This document shows, piece by piece, positions 1-7,938 of a stretch of DNA of 64,000 nucleotides. This DNA comes from Renibacterium sp. (GTDB taxonomy: Bacteria > Actinomycetota > Actinomycetes > Actinomycetales > Micrococcaceae). The stretch's first letter is position 1, and each line of letters opens with the position of its first letter. Below the pieces are notes generated by a model. That model was not told the origin of the DNA. It searched no databases and saw only the letters and a list, made by a program, of their open reading frames with translations. The position numbers and the translations under genes were made by a program. The stretch covers positions 186,001-250,000 of the forward strand of contig JAFOLH010000005.1 of NCBI GenBank assembly GCA_017419405.1, read 5' to 3'.

Positions 1-20
1 GTAGGTTCGCTGGCCGCCAT
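1..20 (-). CDS. 5' end of a divergent minus-strand gene (partial)
   Basis: Read on the minus strand, an ATG at base 20 is preceded by GGGAG six bases upstream and opens a frame (M-A-A-S-E-P-T) that runs off the window. A good ribosome binding site and the divergent position next to the rhodanese gene support a real start, but only seven residues are visible and no product can be named. Confidence 0.35.
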
Positions 21-128
21 CTGTTACTCCCTTGCTCCGCAACGGTTCTACCGCCCGATTGATCTCACTATAAGCTGAGGCGCAGACAGTGCAGCAGGCA
101 AGGAAAGCAACGGAAGGACGATGCCCCG

Positions 129-455
129 ATGAGCGACATCGACAGCGTTTCAGTCGAAGAGCTGGCCGCCGGTACGAAGATCCTGGACGTACGCGAAGCC
201 TACGAATGGGAAGAAGGGCACATCGCGGGTGCAGTGCACATTCCGCTCGACGAGCTGCCGCTCCGGTTCGAAGAGCTCGATCCGGACGAGGATCTTTACG
301 TGATCTGCCGCAGCGGCGGCCGGTCTTTCCGAGCGGTGCAGTGGCTCAACGCGCAAGGCTATTCCGCGCTCAACGTCATCGGCGGCATGGGTGCCTGGCA
401 GGATGCGGACAAACCCATGGTCTCGGAAAACGGCCAGGCCCCGCAGGTGCGTTAG
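129..455 (+). CDS. rhodanese-like domain protein
   Basis: Single rhodanese domain of 108 residues, the length expected for a stand-alone member. It carries the active-site loop CRSGGRS, whose cysteine forms the persulfide in sulfurtransferases, and the usual LDVREAYEWEEGHI segment near the N-terminus. Such proteins move sulfane sulfur to cyanide, thiols or tRNA/cofactor pathways; the true acceptor cannot be told from sequence. It is cytoplasmic, with no signal peptide. GGAAGG lies upstream of the chosen ATG. The pheA gene follows after 26 bases, so the two may be cotranscribed, though no functional link is evident. Confidence 0.88.
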   Translation: MSDIDSVSVEELAAGTKILDVREAYEWEEGHIAGAVHIPLDELPLRFEELDPDEDLYVICRSGGRSFRAVQWLNAQGYSALNVIGGMGAWQDADKPMVSENGQAPQVR

Positions 456-481
456 TTGCATTCTCCGAGAGGAATATAAGC

Positions 482-1402
482 ATGGATACCTACACGTTCT
501 TGGGGCCGGAGGGCACCTTCACCGAAATGGCGCTGCTCAAGGTGCCTGGTGCTGCCGAGGCTGTGCGGGTGCCATCGGTGAATGCCGCGGCTGCCTTGGC
601 GAAAGTGCGGTCCGGTGAATGCGATGCAGCAATGCTCCCGATTGAGAATTCCGTCGAAGGCGGAGTTTCGGCGACGCTCGATGCGATCGCCAGCGGCCAA
701 GCGCTCCGGATCATCCGCGAGGTGATCGTGCCGGTGAGTTTTGTGCTCGCGGCGAAACCCGGTGTGGACCTCGGATCGGTGGCCCGGGTGGGCACCCATC
801 CGCACGCCTGGGCGCAAACCCGAATCTGGGCCGACCGAAATATTCCAAACGCGGAATATATTCCGGTGACGTCGACCGGGGCAGCTGCCCATGCCCTGGT
901 TTCCGAGGCTCCGGATTACCAAGCGGCAATTTGTGCCCGGCCGGTCGCCGAGCGGCTCGGCTTGGCGATCCTGGCCGAGAACATCGAAGACAATTCCGGC
1001 GCGGTGACCCGATTCGTCCTGGTCGCCAGGCCGGGAGCGCTGCCAGAGGCCACCGGCGCGGACAAAACCACCGTGGCGATTCCGCTGCCCGAGGACCGGC
1101 CTGGCGCCTTGATGGAAATCCTGGACCAATTCGCCACCCGGGGCGTCAACTTGAGCCGGATCGAGTCCCGGCCGACCGGCCAGTTCCTGGGCCACTACTT
1201 CTTCAGCATCGATGCCGACGGGCACATCGCCGAGGCCAGGATGGCCGAGGCGCTGCGTGCCCTGCACCGGATCAGTCCGCAGATCCGGTTCATGGGTTCG
1301 TATCCCCGAGCGGACGCGCAAGTCCCGGAGATCCCGGCGCACACCACCGACCGGGTCTTCGACCAGGCGCAGCGCTGGTTCGACGGGCTGCTCGCGGAAT
1401 AG
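482..1402 (+). CDS. pheA: prephenate dehydratase
   Basis: Converts prephenate to phenylpyruvate in phenylalanine synthesis. The 306-residue protein is the monofunctional type: a periplasmic-binding-like catalytic domain starting YTFLGPEGTFTE, the catalytic TRF motif at 176-178, then an ACT domain (about 195-275) with ESRP at 228-231, the phenylalanine-binding feedback site. The frame stays open upstream, but the ATG chosen here is preceded by AGAGGAA at good spacing and matches the family N-terminus. Feedback inhibition by phenylalanine is expected from the ESRP motif (family knowledge). A small acidic protein gene follows. Confidence 0.95.
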   Translation: MDTYTFLGPEGTFTEMALLKVPGAAEAVRVPSVNAAAALAKVRSGECDAAMLPIENSVEGGVSATLDAIASGQALRIIREVIVPVSFVLAAKPGVDLGSVARVGTHPHAWAQTRIWADRNIPNAEYIPVTSTGAAAHALVSEAPDYQAAICARPVAERLGLAILAENIEDNSGAVTRFVLVARPGALPEATGADKTTVAIPLPEDRPGALMEILDQFATRGVNLSRIESRPTGQFLGHYFFSIDADGHIAEARMAEALRALHRISPQIRFMGSYPRADAQVPEIPAHTTDRVFDQAQRWFDGLLAE

Positions 1403-1471
1403 GCAATCCGGGCGGATCCCGGGCCAGGCGTCTATGCTTTCCTGCAAGTGGTCGAGTCAACAGGAGGAAGC

Positions 1472-1651
1472 ATGACTGAGAACGTCGATAGCAATGCCGA
1501 CGGCACCATCGTCAACCCGGACGCGGTTTATGATCCGGAACTGGACTATGACGCGGTAGGCGACCTCGGCGACGAGGCCAACGACTTGCGGTTCAATGAA
1601 GAGGAAGCCTTGATCCGGCAGCAGGCGCAACCGGAAGCGGACGCCGAATAG
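1472..1651 (+). CDS. small acidic protein of unknown function
   Basis: A 59-residue, strongly acidic protein rich in Asp, Glu and Asn, with no membrane segment or cysteine. The start is well fixed by AGGAGGAAG two bases before the ATG; a GTG eight codons upstream is not needed. It lies 69 bases after pheA on the same strand and 24 bases from the convergent lipid kinase gene. I recognise no family. The clean ribosome binding site and biased composition suggest a genuine gene rather than a chance frame. Confidence 0.7.
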   Translation: MTENVDSNADGTIVNPDAVYDPELDYDAVGDLGDEANDLRFNEEEALIRQQAQPEADAE

Positions 1652-1675
1652 CTCCGGAGCGTTTCATCCGGTCGG

Positions 1676-2773
1676 TCAGGAAGCCCGGGCAGCCCAGCGG
1701 CCGTGTTCTTCGGGGGCGTGATCCGGGTTCACCCGGACGGTGAGCGCGCGTTTTTCGACGGCGACGGTGACCTTGGTGGCTTTGCCCGTCGGATCGCCGT
1801 CGAGCTGGGTCTCTTCCGGCACCGCAGTGCGCAGCACGATGGTTTCGGCGCGGTAGAAGTCGATCACCGGCAGCTTGCGATTGTGCTTGAACAGCACTTT
1901 GCCCATCATCGCGATCCAGCCCAGCGCGCTGCGCGGGCTCATCACGACGACGTCCAGGATCCCGTCGTCGATGAGTGCGCCGGGGATGAAATCGATGCCG
2001 CCCGGGAGCAGTCCGCAATTGGCGAACAACACCGAGCGGACTTTGCGCTGCTGGCTGGGAGCGTCGTCGAGCGCGACCGCGACCTTTTTCCGGCGCCCCG
2101 GCAGGTGCCGCACCCCGGCCTCGCTGTAGGCGAGCCAGCCGACCGACTTCTTTAATCCGTCATTGGTGTCGCCGACCACTTCGGCGTCCATGCCGATGCC
2201 GGCGATCACCAAGAAGGTGTGCGTCGAGTGTGCCCCGGAGACCGAGTTCTCCAGCTCCATGGTCGCGGTGTCCACCCGGCGTTGGTAGCCGAACAAAGCG
2301 GTGCGGACATTGGCGTCGACATTGTTGATGTCCAGGTCGAGGTTCCGGGCCAGCAGGTTCCCGGTGCCCAACGGGACCAAACCCATCGCCACCGGAGTGT
2401 GCTTGAGGACCTCCGCGACCACCCGCACGGTCCCGTCTCCGCCGCCGACCACCACGACGTCGGCCCCCCAGTTCAGCGCTTGCCGGGTTTGCGCATAGCC
2501 GGGATCTGCAACCGTGGTTTCCAAAAACAGCGGCTCCGGCCAGCCGGCGTCGGCGATCGCGGCCCGGATCGCAGACTTGGCCTGGTTCGCCTGGGCCTTG
2601 ACCGGATTCAACACCACGGCGACCTTCTGCGGTCCGGACGGTCCGGGCTGTGCCGGTTCGCCGACCGCGCTCCGGTTGTGCTTCCGGCCCAACTTCCGGA
2701 CCCCCCACCAGCTTGCGATGGAAAGGACCACTGCGCCGACGGCGATCAGTGTGATCCAGAGTGCGGGAGTCAT
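1676..2773 (-). CDS. diacylglycerol kinase family lipid kinase (YegS/DagK type)
   Basis: A 365-residue member of the DAGK_cat family, which phosphorylates diacylglycerol or related lipids with ATP at the inner membrane face. One N-terminal membrane segment (about 5-24) is followed by the kinase domain: an NP pair at 56-57, the nucleotide-binding GGGDGT at 110-115 and PLGTGN at 134-139. The C-terminal half has the expected beta-rich domain with GIDFIPGALIDDGILDVVV. AGGAAG lies just before the ATG. It is divergent from serS and convergent with the small acidic gene. The exact lipid substrate is not determinable. Confidence 0.88.
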   Translation of the reverse strand: MTPALWITLIAVGAVVLSIASWWGVRKLGRKHNRSAVGEPAQPGPSGPQKVAVVLNPVKAQANQAKSAIRAAIADAGWPEPLFLETTVADPGYAQTRQALNWGADVVVVGGGDGTVRVVAEVLKHTPVAMGLVPLGTGNLLARNLDLDINNVDANVRTALFGYQRRVDTATMELENSVSGAHSTHTFLVIAGIGMDAEVVGDTNDGLKKSVGWLAYSEAGVRHLPGRRKKVAVALDDAPSQQRKVRSVLFANCGLLPGGIDFIPGALIDDGILDVVVMSPRSALGWIAMMGKVLFKHNRKLPVIDFYRAETIVLRTAVPEETQLDGDPTGKATKVTVAVEKRALTVRVNPDHAPEEHGRWAARAS

Positions 2774-2846
2774 AGTCTTCCTACAATAGTCCGTGCCAAC
2801 TGCTGTGCTGACTGATTAACGTGCGGCGGCCGAATTAGTCCCGGGT

Positions 2847-2885
2847 GCCTCGCAAGCGAGGCTCGGGGCCCTCGGGTTATAGGCT
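2847..2885 (+). promoter_or_regulatory. serS promoter region with palindrome and leaderless -10 box
   Basis: TAGGCT at 2880-2885 sits seven bases before the serS ATG, placing the transcript start at or next to the start codon. The -35 area is occupied by a palindrome, GCCTCGCAAGCGAGGC (2847-2862), perfect but for the central AA. It may be an operator or a small repeat; no function is proven. Confidence 0.5.
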
Positions 2886-2892
2886 TAGCTTC

Positions 2893-4173
2893 ATGATCGA
2901 TGTCAAAGACCTTTGTGAGAATCCGGATGTCTACCGAGCCAGCCAGCGTGCGCGCGGCGACAAGGAATCCCTGGTGGACTCGATCATTTCCGCGGACCAG
3001 TCCCGGAAGCACGCGATCACCTCCTTTGAGGCCTTGCGGGCCGAACAGAATGCCTTCGGGAAAAAGGTCGCCGCAGCCAAGGGCGAAGCGAAGCAGGAGT
3101 TGCTCGGCCAGGTCAAGGAGCTCGCCGGCCAGGTCAAAACCGCCGCAGTGGCGGCCGACGCGGCGCAGGCCGAGCTGGACGAACTGCTTAGGGCGTTCCC
3201 GAACCTGATCATCGACGGCGTGCCCACTGGCGGCGAGGCCGACTTCGAGCTGGTCAAAACGGTGGGCCAGCCGCGGGATTTTTCGGCGGCCGGGTTCGAA
3301 CCCCGGGATCATCTGGAGATCGGCGAGTTGATCGGCGGCATCGACATGGAGCGCGGCGCGAAGGTCTCCGGTGCCCGGTTCAGCTTCCTCAAAGGCCCGG
3401 TGGCCAGGCTTGAAATCGCGCTCATGAACATGGCGCTCGACCAGGCTCTGCGGTACGGCTTCATTCCGATGATCACGCCGACCCTGGTCCGCCCGGAGAC
3501 CATGGCGGGAACCGGATTCGATGTCAAGCACGATGACGAGATCTACCGCTTGGAAAAGGACGATCTCTACCTGGTCGGCACCTCGGAGGTGGCTCTGGCC
3601 GGTTACCACGGCGATGAGATCATCGACCTGTCGAAGGGGCCGCTGCGTTATGCCGGTTGGTCATCCTGCTACCGCCGCGAGGCCGGTTCGGCCGGCAAGG
3701 ACACCCGGGGCATCATTCGGGTACACCAGTTCAACAAGCTCGAGATGTTCGTGTACACCACCTTGGACGAAGCCGAAGCGGAACACGCGAGGCTGCTGGC
3801 CTGGGAAGAGGAAATGCTGGCGAACCTCGGGGTGCCGTATCGGGTGATCGATACCGCCGCCGGAGATTTGGGGCTTTCCGCGGCGCGCAAATTCGACTGC
3901 GAAGCCTGGATTCCCAGTCAGGGCCAGTACCGCGAATTGACCTCGACCTCGAATTGCACGGGTTTCCAGGCGCGCCGGCTCAATATCCGGGAGCGGATCC
4001 CCGGCGTCGACGCCAAAGGCACCAGGCCGGTGGCCACCCTGAACGGAACCCTGGCAACCACGCGTTGGATCGTGGCGATTTTGGAGAACCATCAAAATGC
4101 CGACGGCACGGTCACGGTCCCGGAAAGGCTCCGCCCCTACCTCGGCGGCTTGGAAACGTTCGAGCTGGTCTGA
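2893..4173 (+). CDS. serS: serine--tRNA ligase
   Basis: Charges tRNA-Ser (and tRNA-Sec where present) with serine using ATP. The 426-residue length is typical. The N-terminal third is the helical coiled-coil tRNA-binding arm (about 35-105, rich in Ala/Glu/Lys); the class II core shows the [10 protein letters not shown] segment, motif 2 ([15 protein letters not shown]) and motif 3 around [20 protein letters not shown]. The chosen ATG ([11 protein letters not shown]) matches the family N-terminus; it lacks a Shine-Dalgarno but has TAGGCT seven bases upstream, so the mRNA is probably leaderless. An in-frame upstream start would add 16 unlikely residues. Confidence 0.96.
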   Translation: MIDVKDLCENPDVYRASQRARGDKESLVDSIISADQSRKHAITSFEALRAEQNAFGKKVAAAKGEAKQELLGQVKELAGQVKTAAVAADAAQAELDELLRAFPNLIIDGVPTGGEADFELVKTVGQPRDFSAAGFEPRDHLEIGELIGGIDMERGAKVSGARFSFLKGPVARLEIALMNMALDQALRYGFIPMITPTLVRPETMAGTGFDVKHDDEIYRLEKDDLYLVGTSEVALAGYHGDEIIDLSKGPLRYAGWSSCYRREAGSAGKDTRGIIRVHQFNKLEMFVYTTLDEAEAEHARLLAWEEEMLANLGVPYRVIDTAAGDLGLSAARKFDCEAWIPSQGQYRELTSTSNCTGFQARRLNIRERIPGVDAKGTRPVATLNGTLATTRWIVAILENHQNADGTVTVPERLRPYLGGLETFELV

Positions 4174-4202
4174 GGCCGCAGCGATCCGGTGCGCAACGCG
4201 GG

Positions 4203-4664
4203 CTACCGGGACAATGCTTTGCGCAGCTGGGCTTGTTGTTGGAAATAGGCCCGGCACGACGGCAGCCAGAGCAGGACCGTGGCCAGTGCCGGGCCGAATT
4301 GCACCACCGCTTTGAGTCCGTATTCGGCCCCGCCCAGGCCGAAGCTGAATCCGTTTTGCATCATGCCGATGAAAAACAGGAAAAGCGCTGCGCAAGAAGT
4401 GAGGACCACTCGGCTTGCGTCGCTGCCGCCGGCTGCTTTCAGTGCAGCCGCCAGCATCGTGACGGAAACCAGGGTCAAGACCACGCCGGCGAACAGCAAA
4501 TAGGGTCCGTACCCGACCAGCCCGATGCCGGAAACCAGGGCCAGCCCGATCGCGACCACGCCCGCGATCGACAACGGCACCGCGACCAGCAGGTAAATGC
4601 CGACGGCGAGGATCAGGGCGATCGGCCGTTGCGGGGTGGTCGGACGGCCGGGTGAAGAGTCCAT
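4203..4664 (-). CDS. small membrane protein, unknown function
   Basis: A 153-residue protein with four predicted membrane segments (roughly 13-36, 45-68, 82-102 and 108-130) and a basic C-terminal tail. I recognise no family. An ATG five codons upstream is in frame, but a promoter TTGAAA (4695-4700), 18-base spacer, TACTTT (4671-4676) on the minus strand ends six bases before the ATG chosen here, which fits leaderless initiation. It is convergent with serS and divergent from the HAD phosphatase. Confidence 0.65.
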   Translation of the reverse strand: MDSSPGRPTTPQRPIALILAVGIYLLVAVPLSIAGVVAIGLALVSGIGLVGYGPYLLFAGVVLTLVSVTMLAAALKAAGGSDASRVVLTSCAALFLFFIGMMQNGFSFGLGGAEYGLKAVVQFGPALATVLLWLPSCRAYFQQQAQLRKALSR

Positions 4665-4670
4665 GGTTAA

Positions 4671-4700
4671 AAAGTACATTGAATAGAATTAATATTTCAA
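4671..4700 (-). promoter_or_regulatory. promoter of the small membrane protein gene
   Basis: On the minus strand TTGAAA and TACTTT are separated by 18 bases and the -10 box ends six bases before an ATG, the geometry of a leaderless sigma-70-type promoter. Confidence 0.55.
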
Positions 4701-4751
4701 GGGGTTCCGGCGCGCAAGGTTAACATTCACACTGGGGATGGGCCTGTGAAT

Positions 4752-4773
4752 ATTCACCTGTAGTTCACGGCTT
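4752..4773 (+). promoter_or_regulatory. possible PHO-box-like direct repeat
   Basis: Two adjacent 11-base units, ATTCACCTGTA and GTTCACGGCTT, resemble the GTTCACC-type direct repeats bound by PhoP in actinobacteria. They lie about 45 bases upstream of a -10-like TGTAAT (4817-4822) of the HAD phosphatase gene. The match is partial and regulation by phosphate is only a suggestion. Confidence 0.3.
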
Positions 4774-4832
4774 CTGTGCGCTGCGTCCTAGGCGGTCTCC
4801 GCGCAATCTGTTTCACTGTAATCATGGAAACC

Positions 4833-5669
4833 ATGACTGAATATTCAGTCTCCGGCAACGATGACCGGAGAAATAAGGAACAGAAATTGATCGCGCTCGA
4901 CGTCGACGGCACTCTGGTCGATCACGACGGCGCGATGACCGATGAGGTCCGCGAGGCCGCCCGCGCAGTGGTCGATGCCGGGCACCAGGTGATCATCGCT
5001 ACCGGGCGATCGCTCCAGGCGACGCTGCCGGTGATCGAACGGATCGGATTGCAAACCGGTTTCGGGGTCTGCTGCAACGGCGGCGTCACGGTCCGCTTGG
5101 ACCCGTCGCTGCCTGGTGGATTCGAGGTGGTCCGCAAAGAGACCTTTTCGCCCAGGGACGCGCTGACCGCGCTGCGCAGCACCTTGCCGGCAGCAATGTA
5201 TGCGGTCGAGGCGGCCGACGGGGAATTCCTCTCCACCAGCAGCTTCCAGGATGCCAGCTTCGGCATCCGGGCCCGCAGCGTGGATTTCGAAGAACTCCTG
5301 GACGCCCGGGCGGTCCGGGTGGTGGTGCACAGCCAAGAGGTGCCGCTCGCGGAATTCGAAGCCGCGGTGCAGGGCATCGGTTTGCACGGGGTGACCTATT
5401 CGGTCGGTTGGTCGGCCTGGTTGGATATCGCCGCCGCCGGGGTCACCAAGGCCTCGGCTTTGGAAAAGCTCCGTGCCGATTTGCGCTTGGACGCCAGCTC
5501 GACGGTCGCCGTCGGCGATGGCTTCAACGACGTTGAAATGCTGCGCTGGGCGCATCGTGGAGTGGCCATGGGCCAGGCTCCGCAAGGCGTCCAGGACGCG
5601 GCGAGCGAAATCACCGCCTCGGTGTACGACGACGGCGCGGCGCGGGTGTTGCGCAGCATCCTGGCCTAG
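4833..5669 (+). CDS. HAD-superfamily phosphatase, Cof type
   Basis: A 278-residue HAD hydrolase of the Cof/IIB subfamily, which dephosphorylates small phosphorylated metabolites. Motif I is DVDGT (nucleophile Asp23, general acid Asp25); motif IV is GDGFND (about 228-233), with a cap domain between. The substrate cannot be predicted. Two ATG codons nine bases apart are possible starts; TGTAAT at 4817-4822 suggests transcription begins just before the second, which I chose. A PHO-box-like repeat lies upstream. The gene ends at a strong hairpin shared with ppa. Confidence 0.85.
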   Translation: MTEYSVSGNDDRRNKEQKLIALDVDGTLVDHDGAMTDEVREAARAVVDAGHQVIIATGRSLQATLPVIERIGLQTGFGVCCNGGVTVRLDPSLPGGFEVVRKETFSPRDALTALRSTLPAAMYAVEAADGEFLSTSSFQDASFGIRARSVDFEELLDARAVRVVVHSQEVPLAEFEAAVQGIGLHGVTYSVGWSAWLDIAAAGVTKASALEKLRADLRLDASSTVAVGDGFNDVEMLRWAHRGVAMGQAPQGVQDAASEITASVYDDGAARVLRSILA

Positions 5670-5692
5670 CGCAGCTGAGCCCAAAGCACGCC

Positions 5693-5730
5693 GCCCGTCC
5701 AATCGGAAGTTGCCCGTCCAATCGGAAGTT
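5693..5730. repeat. 19-bp perfect tandem repeat
   Basis: Two identical 19-bp units (5693-5711 and 5712-5730), each beginning GCCCGTCC and ending GGAAGTT, sit directly before the terminator hairpin. The last three bases of the second unit form the foot of the hairpin stem, suggesting local duplication of the terminator flank. Confidence 0.85.
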
Positions 5731-5763
5731 TCAGTGGGCAGGGACGGCCCTGCCCACTGAAAC
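5728..5763. terminator. bidirectional hairpin between HAD phosphatase and ppa
   Basis: A perfect 16-bp stem (5728-5743 with 5748-5763) closes a four-base ACGG loop between two convergent genes. The outer AAA/TTT bases give a short U-run on both strands, so it can stop transcription from either side. Confidence 0.8.
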
Positions 5764-5799
5764 CCGTGATCAGACGGGCGGCGGAAGTGCTGCGAGGGG

Positions 5800-6285
5800 T
5801 CAGTGGTTCTCTGCGAACCGCTTGATCGAGGCTGCCAACTCGGCTTCGGCGGCAGCTTTGTCCGCCCAGCCTTCGGCCTTGACCCATTTGCCGGGCTCCA
5901 AGTCCTTGTAATGCGTGAAGAAGTGTTCGATTTCCTGCACCAGGGAGGCTTCGACGTCGGCCAATTCCTGGATGTGCGCATACCGCGGATCGTCCAGCAC
6001 GCAGAGCACTTTGGCGTCGCCGCCGCCGTCGTCGGTCATGTTGAAGACTGCGATCGGCCGGGCTTCCAGCACCACGCCGGGGTGCAGATCGTACTCCTGC
6101 AGCAAGACCAAGGCGTCCAAGGGGTCGCCGTCCTCGCCCAAGGTGTTGTCGAAGAAGCCATAGTGCGTGGGGTACTGCATCGAGGTGAACAGGATGCGGT
6201 CCAGCCGGATCTGCCCGGTCTCGTGGTCCACTTCGTATTTGACCCGCGAGCCGCGCGGAATCTCGATCGTGACGTCGTGCTTCAT
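5800..6285 (-). CDS. ppa: inorganic pyrophosphatase
   Basis: Hydrolyses pyrophosphate to two phosphates, pulling biosynthetic reactions forward. This is the soluble family I enzyme, 161 residues, normal for bacteria. It shows the basic and acidic active-site residues in order: [28 protein letters not shown], and the metal-binding segment [10 protein letters not shown]. The ATG is preceded by GGAGG at ideal spacing; the open frame upstream is not coding. It is divergent from the PBP4-type carboxypeptidase gene, sharing a 149-base promoter region. Confidence 0.95.
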   Translation of the reverse strand: MKHDVTIEIPRGSRVKYEVDHETGQIRLDRILFTSMQYPTHYGFFDNTLGEDGDPLDALVLLQEYDLHPGVVLEARPIAVFNMTDDGGGDAKVLCVLDDPRYAHIQELADVEASLVQEIEHFFTHYKDLEPGKWVKAEGWADKAAAEAELAASIKRFAENH

Positions 6286-6434
6286 GGGTGTTCCTCCAAA
6301 ACGGTTGGTGAATCTGACGATTCCAAAGGAGCCAGAGGCTCCGTCTACTATGAGGATATAGGCGCACGAGCCGCCGGAAAGAATTAGAACGGCCCGCGAA
6401 CGGTCCGATCTGGAAGCACAGGAGAGACCAGCCG

Positions 6435-7841
6435 ATGCGCCGAACGGCCCGCGCCCTGCAAGCTGGACTGCTGGCCTTGGCATTGGCCGCGCTCGCAGTC
6501 CCGGCGGCCATCAACGCGGCGCCGGCGTTCATCGCCCCGCCCAGCCCGCCGGCTCCGGTGATTCCCGCCGCGCAACTGCCGCCGGCCTCGTTGGCTCCGA
6601 TGGGTGTCGCGGCCAGTCCCAAGGCCGACGCCGCGCAGCCGGACCCGGCCCGGCTCGCGGCGCTGTTGAACCCGATCCTGACCTCGGACGCCGGGAGCCT
6701 GACCGGCCAGGTGCTCGATGCCGCGACCGGCGCCGTGCTCTACGACCGCAGGGCGACGGCGGCAGCAGTCCCGGCGTCGAACCTGAAACTCTTCACCGCG
6801 GTCAGCGCGCTCAAGAACCTCGGTGCGGACACCAGATTGCAGACTTCGGTGCTGCGCGGTTCAGAGCCCGGCACCTTGGTGTTGCGGGCCGGCGGCGACG
6901 TGCTGCTGGGCGCCGGCGACTCCGCACCCGGCGCGGTCAACGGCCATGCCGGCCTGACCAGCCTGGCGCAACAGACCGTGGCGGCATTGGGCGGCTCCGC
7001 CGGCGGCGGCGTGCGCTTGCTGCTGGACGATTCGGTGTTCACCGGTGCGGCGCTGAATCCGGAATGGGATACCGGAGACGTCACGGCCGGGGAAATCGCC
7101 CCGGTGTTCCCGTTGGCGACCAATTCCGCGATGCCCGATCTCAAGGGCGGCAGCCGGCCGCAAGACAGCGCGTTGGCGGCGGCTCAGCTCTTCGCCTCGA
7201 TCCTGGGCAAGCTCGGCGTGCCGGTGCAGGGCGCAGTGGGCCGGGTTGCCGCGGGCGATCCGGCCGCGACCGAGCAGCTGGCCGCCGTGGCGTCGGCGAC
7301 GGTGGCCGAGCAAGTGGCCTACATGTTGCAGAACTCCGACAACTTCCTGGCTGAGGTGCTGGCCAGACTCGCCGCCACCGGGCAGCAGCGGCCCGGCAGC
7401 TCGGCAGCCGCGACCGCGGTCACCTTGGCGACCGTGAAGTCGTTGGGCGTCGACGTCACCGGGCTCACCCTGGCTGACAGCAGCGGCCTCGCCATGGCGA
7501 ATCAGGTCAGTGCCGCGCAATTCGCACAGCTGGTGAAGCTCATCGTGACCGGCGACGACGCCAATATCCGCAGGGCGATCGACGGCTTCCCGGTGGCCGG
7601 ATTGAGCGGCACGCTCGAATCCCGCTACGACACCGCCGAAACCGCTGCGGGATCGGGTCTGGTCCGGGCGAAGACCGGAACGCTCAATGTGGTCAAAACC
7701 CTCTCCGGCTTCGTGCTCGACGCCGATGGCCGGCTACTGGTCTTTTCTTTCATGGGCAACAACTTCAGCGGCGGCAGCGCGGTTGCCCAGCCGTTGTTGG
7801 ACCAGGCGGCGGCGACGCTTGCCGGTTGCGGCTGCCGCTGA
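6435..7841 (+). CDS. D-alanyl-D-alanine carboxypeptidase/endopeptidase, PBP4 family (S13)
   Basis: Trims peptidoglycan stem peptides outside the membrane. The 468-residue protein has a signal peptide (about 1-29, RRTARALQ followed by an Ala/Leu core and AxA), a Pro/Ala-rich linker to about 65, then the S13 domain with all three penicillin-binding motifs: SNLK at 115-118 (acyl-serine), SDN at 301-303 and KTG at 413-415. AGGAGAG lies upstream of the ATG. It begins the run metalloprotease-tilS-hpt, an order kept in Micrococcaceae, but a hairpin after its stop probably separates transcription. Confidence 0.92.
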   Translation: MRRTARALQAGLLALALAALAVPAAINAAPAFIAPPSPPAPVIPAAQLPPASLAPMGVAASPKADAAQPDPARLAALLNPILTSDAGSLTGQVLDAATGAVLYDRRATAAAVPASNLKLFTAVSALKNLGADTRLQTSVLRGSEPGTLVLRAGGDVLLGAGDSAPGAVNGHAGLTSLAQQTVAALGGSAGGGVRLLLDDSVFTGAALNPEWDTGDVTAGEIAPVFPLATNSAMPDLKGGSRPQDSALAAAQLFASILGKLGVPVQGAVGRVAAGDPAATEQLAAVASATVAEQVAYMLQNSDNFLAEVLARLAATGQQRPGSSAAATAVTLATVKSLGVDVTGLTLADSSGLAMANQVSAAQFAQLVKLIVTGDDANIRRAIDGFPVAGLSGTLESRYDTAETAAGSGLVRAKTGTLNVVKTLSGFVLDADGRLLVFSFMGNNFSGGSAVAQPLLDQAAATLAGCGCR

Positions 7842-7844
7842 ACG

Positions 7845-7887
7845 ATCGCCGCCGAGCCGGCCGGGGCAAACTTCGGCTGGCGGCGAT
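7845..7887 (+). terminator. hairpin after the PBP4-family gene
   Basis: Arms 7845-7859 and 7874-7887 pair over 14 bp with one bulged base and a 14-base loop, starting three bases after the stop codon. It lacks a strong U-run. Confidence 0.5.
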
Positions 7888-7938
7888 ATTTGCGGACTGG
7901 CACGGGTCCGCCGCAGCGATCTGTGGTGAGATGGTCGG

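Noticed and set aside
2770-3609. Long minus-strand open frame opposite serS
   Set aside because: Its codons are the mirror of a certain serS gene; composition and lack of ribosome site mark it as spurious. The same holds for other long antisense frames, for example opposite ftsH, clpC and disA.
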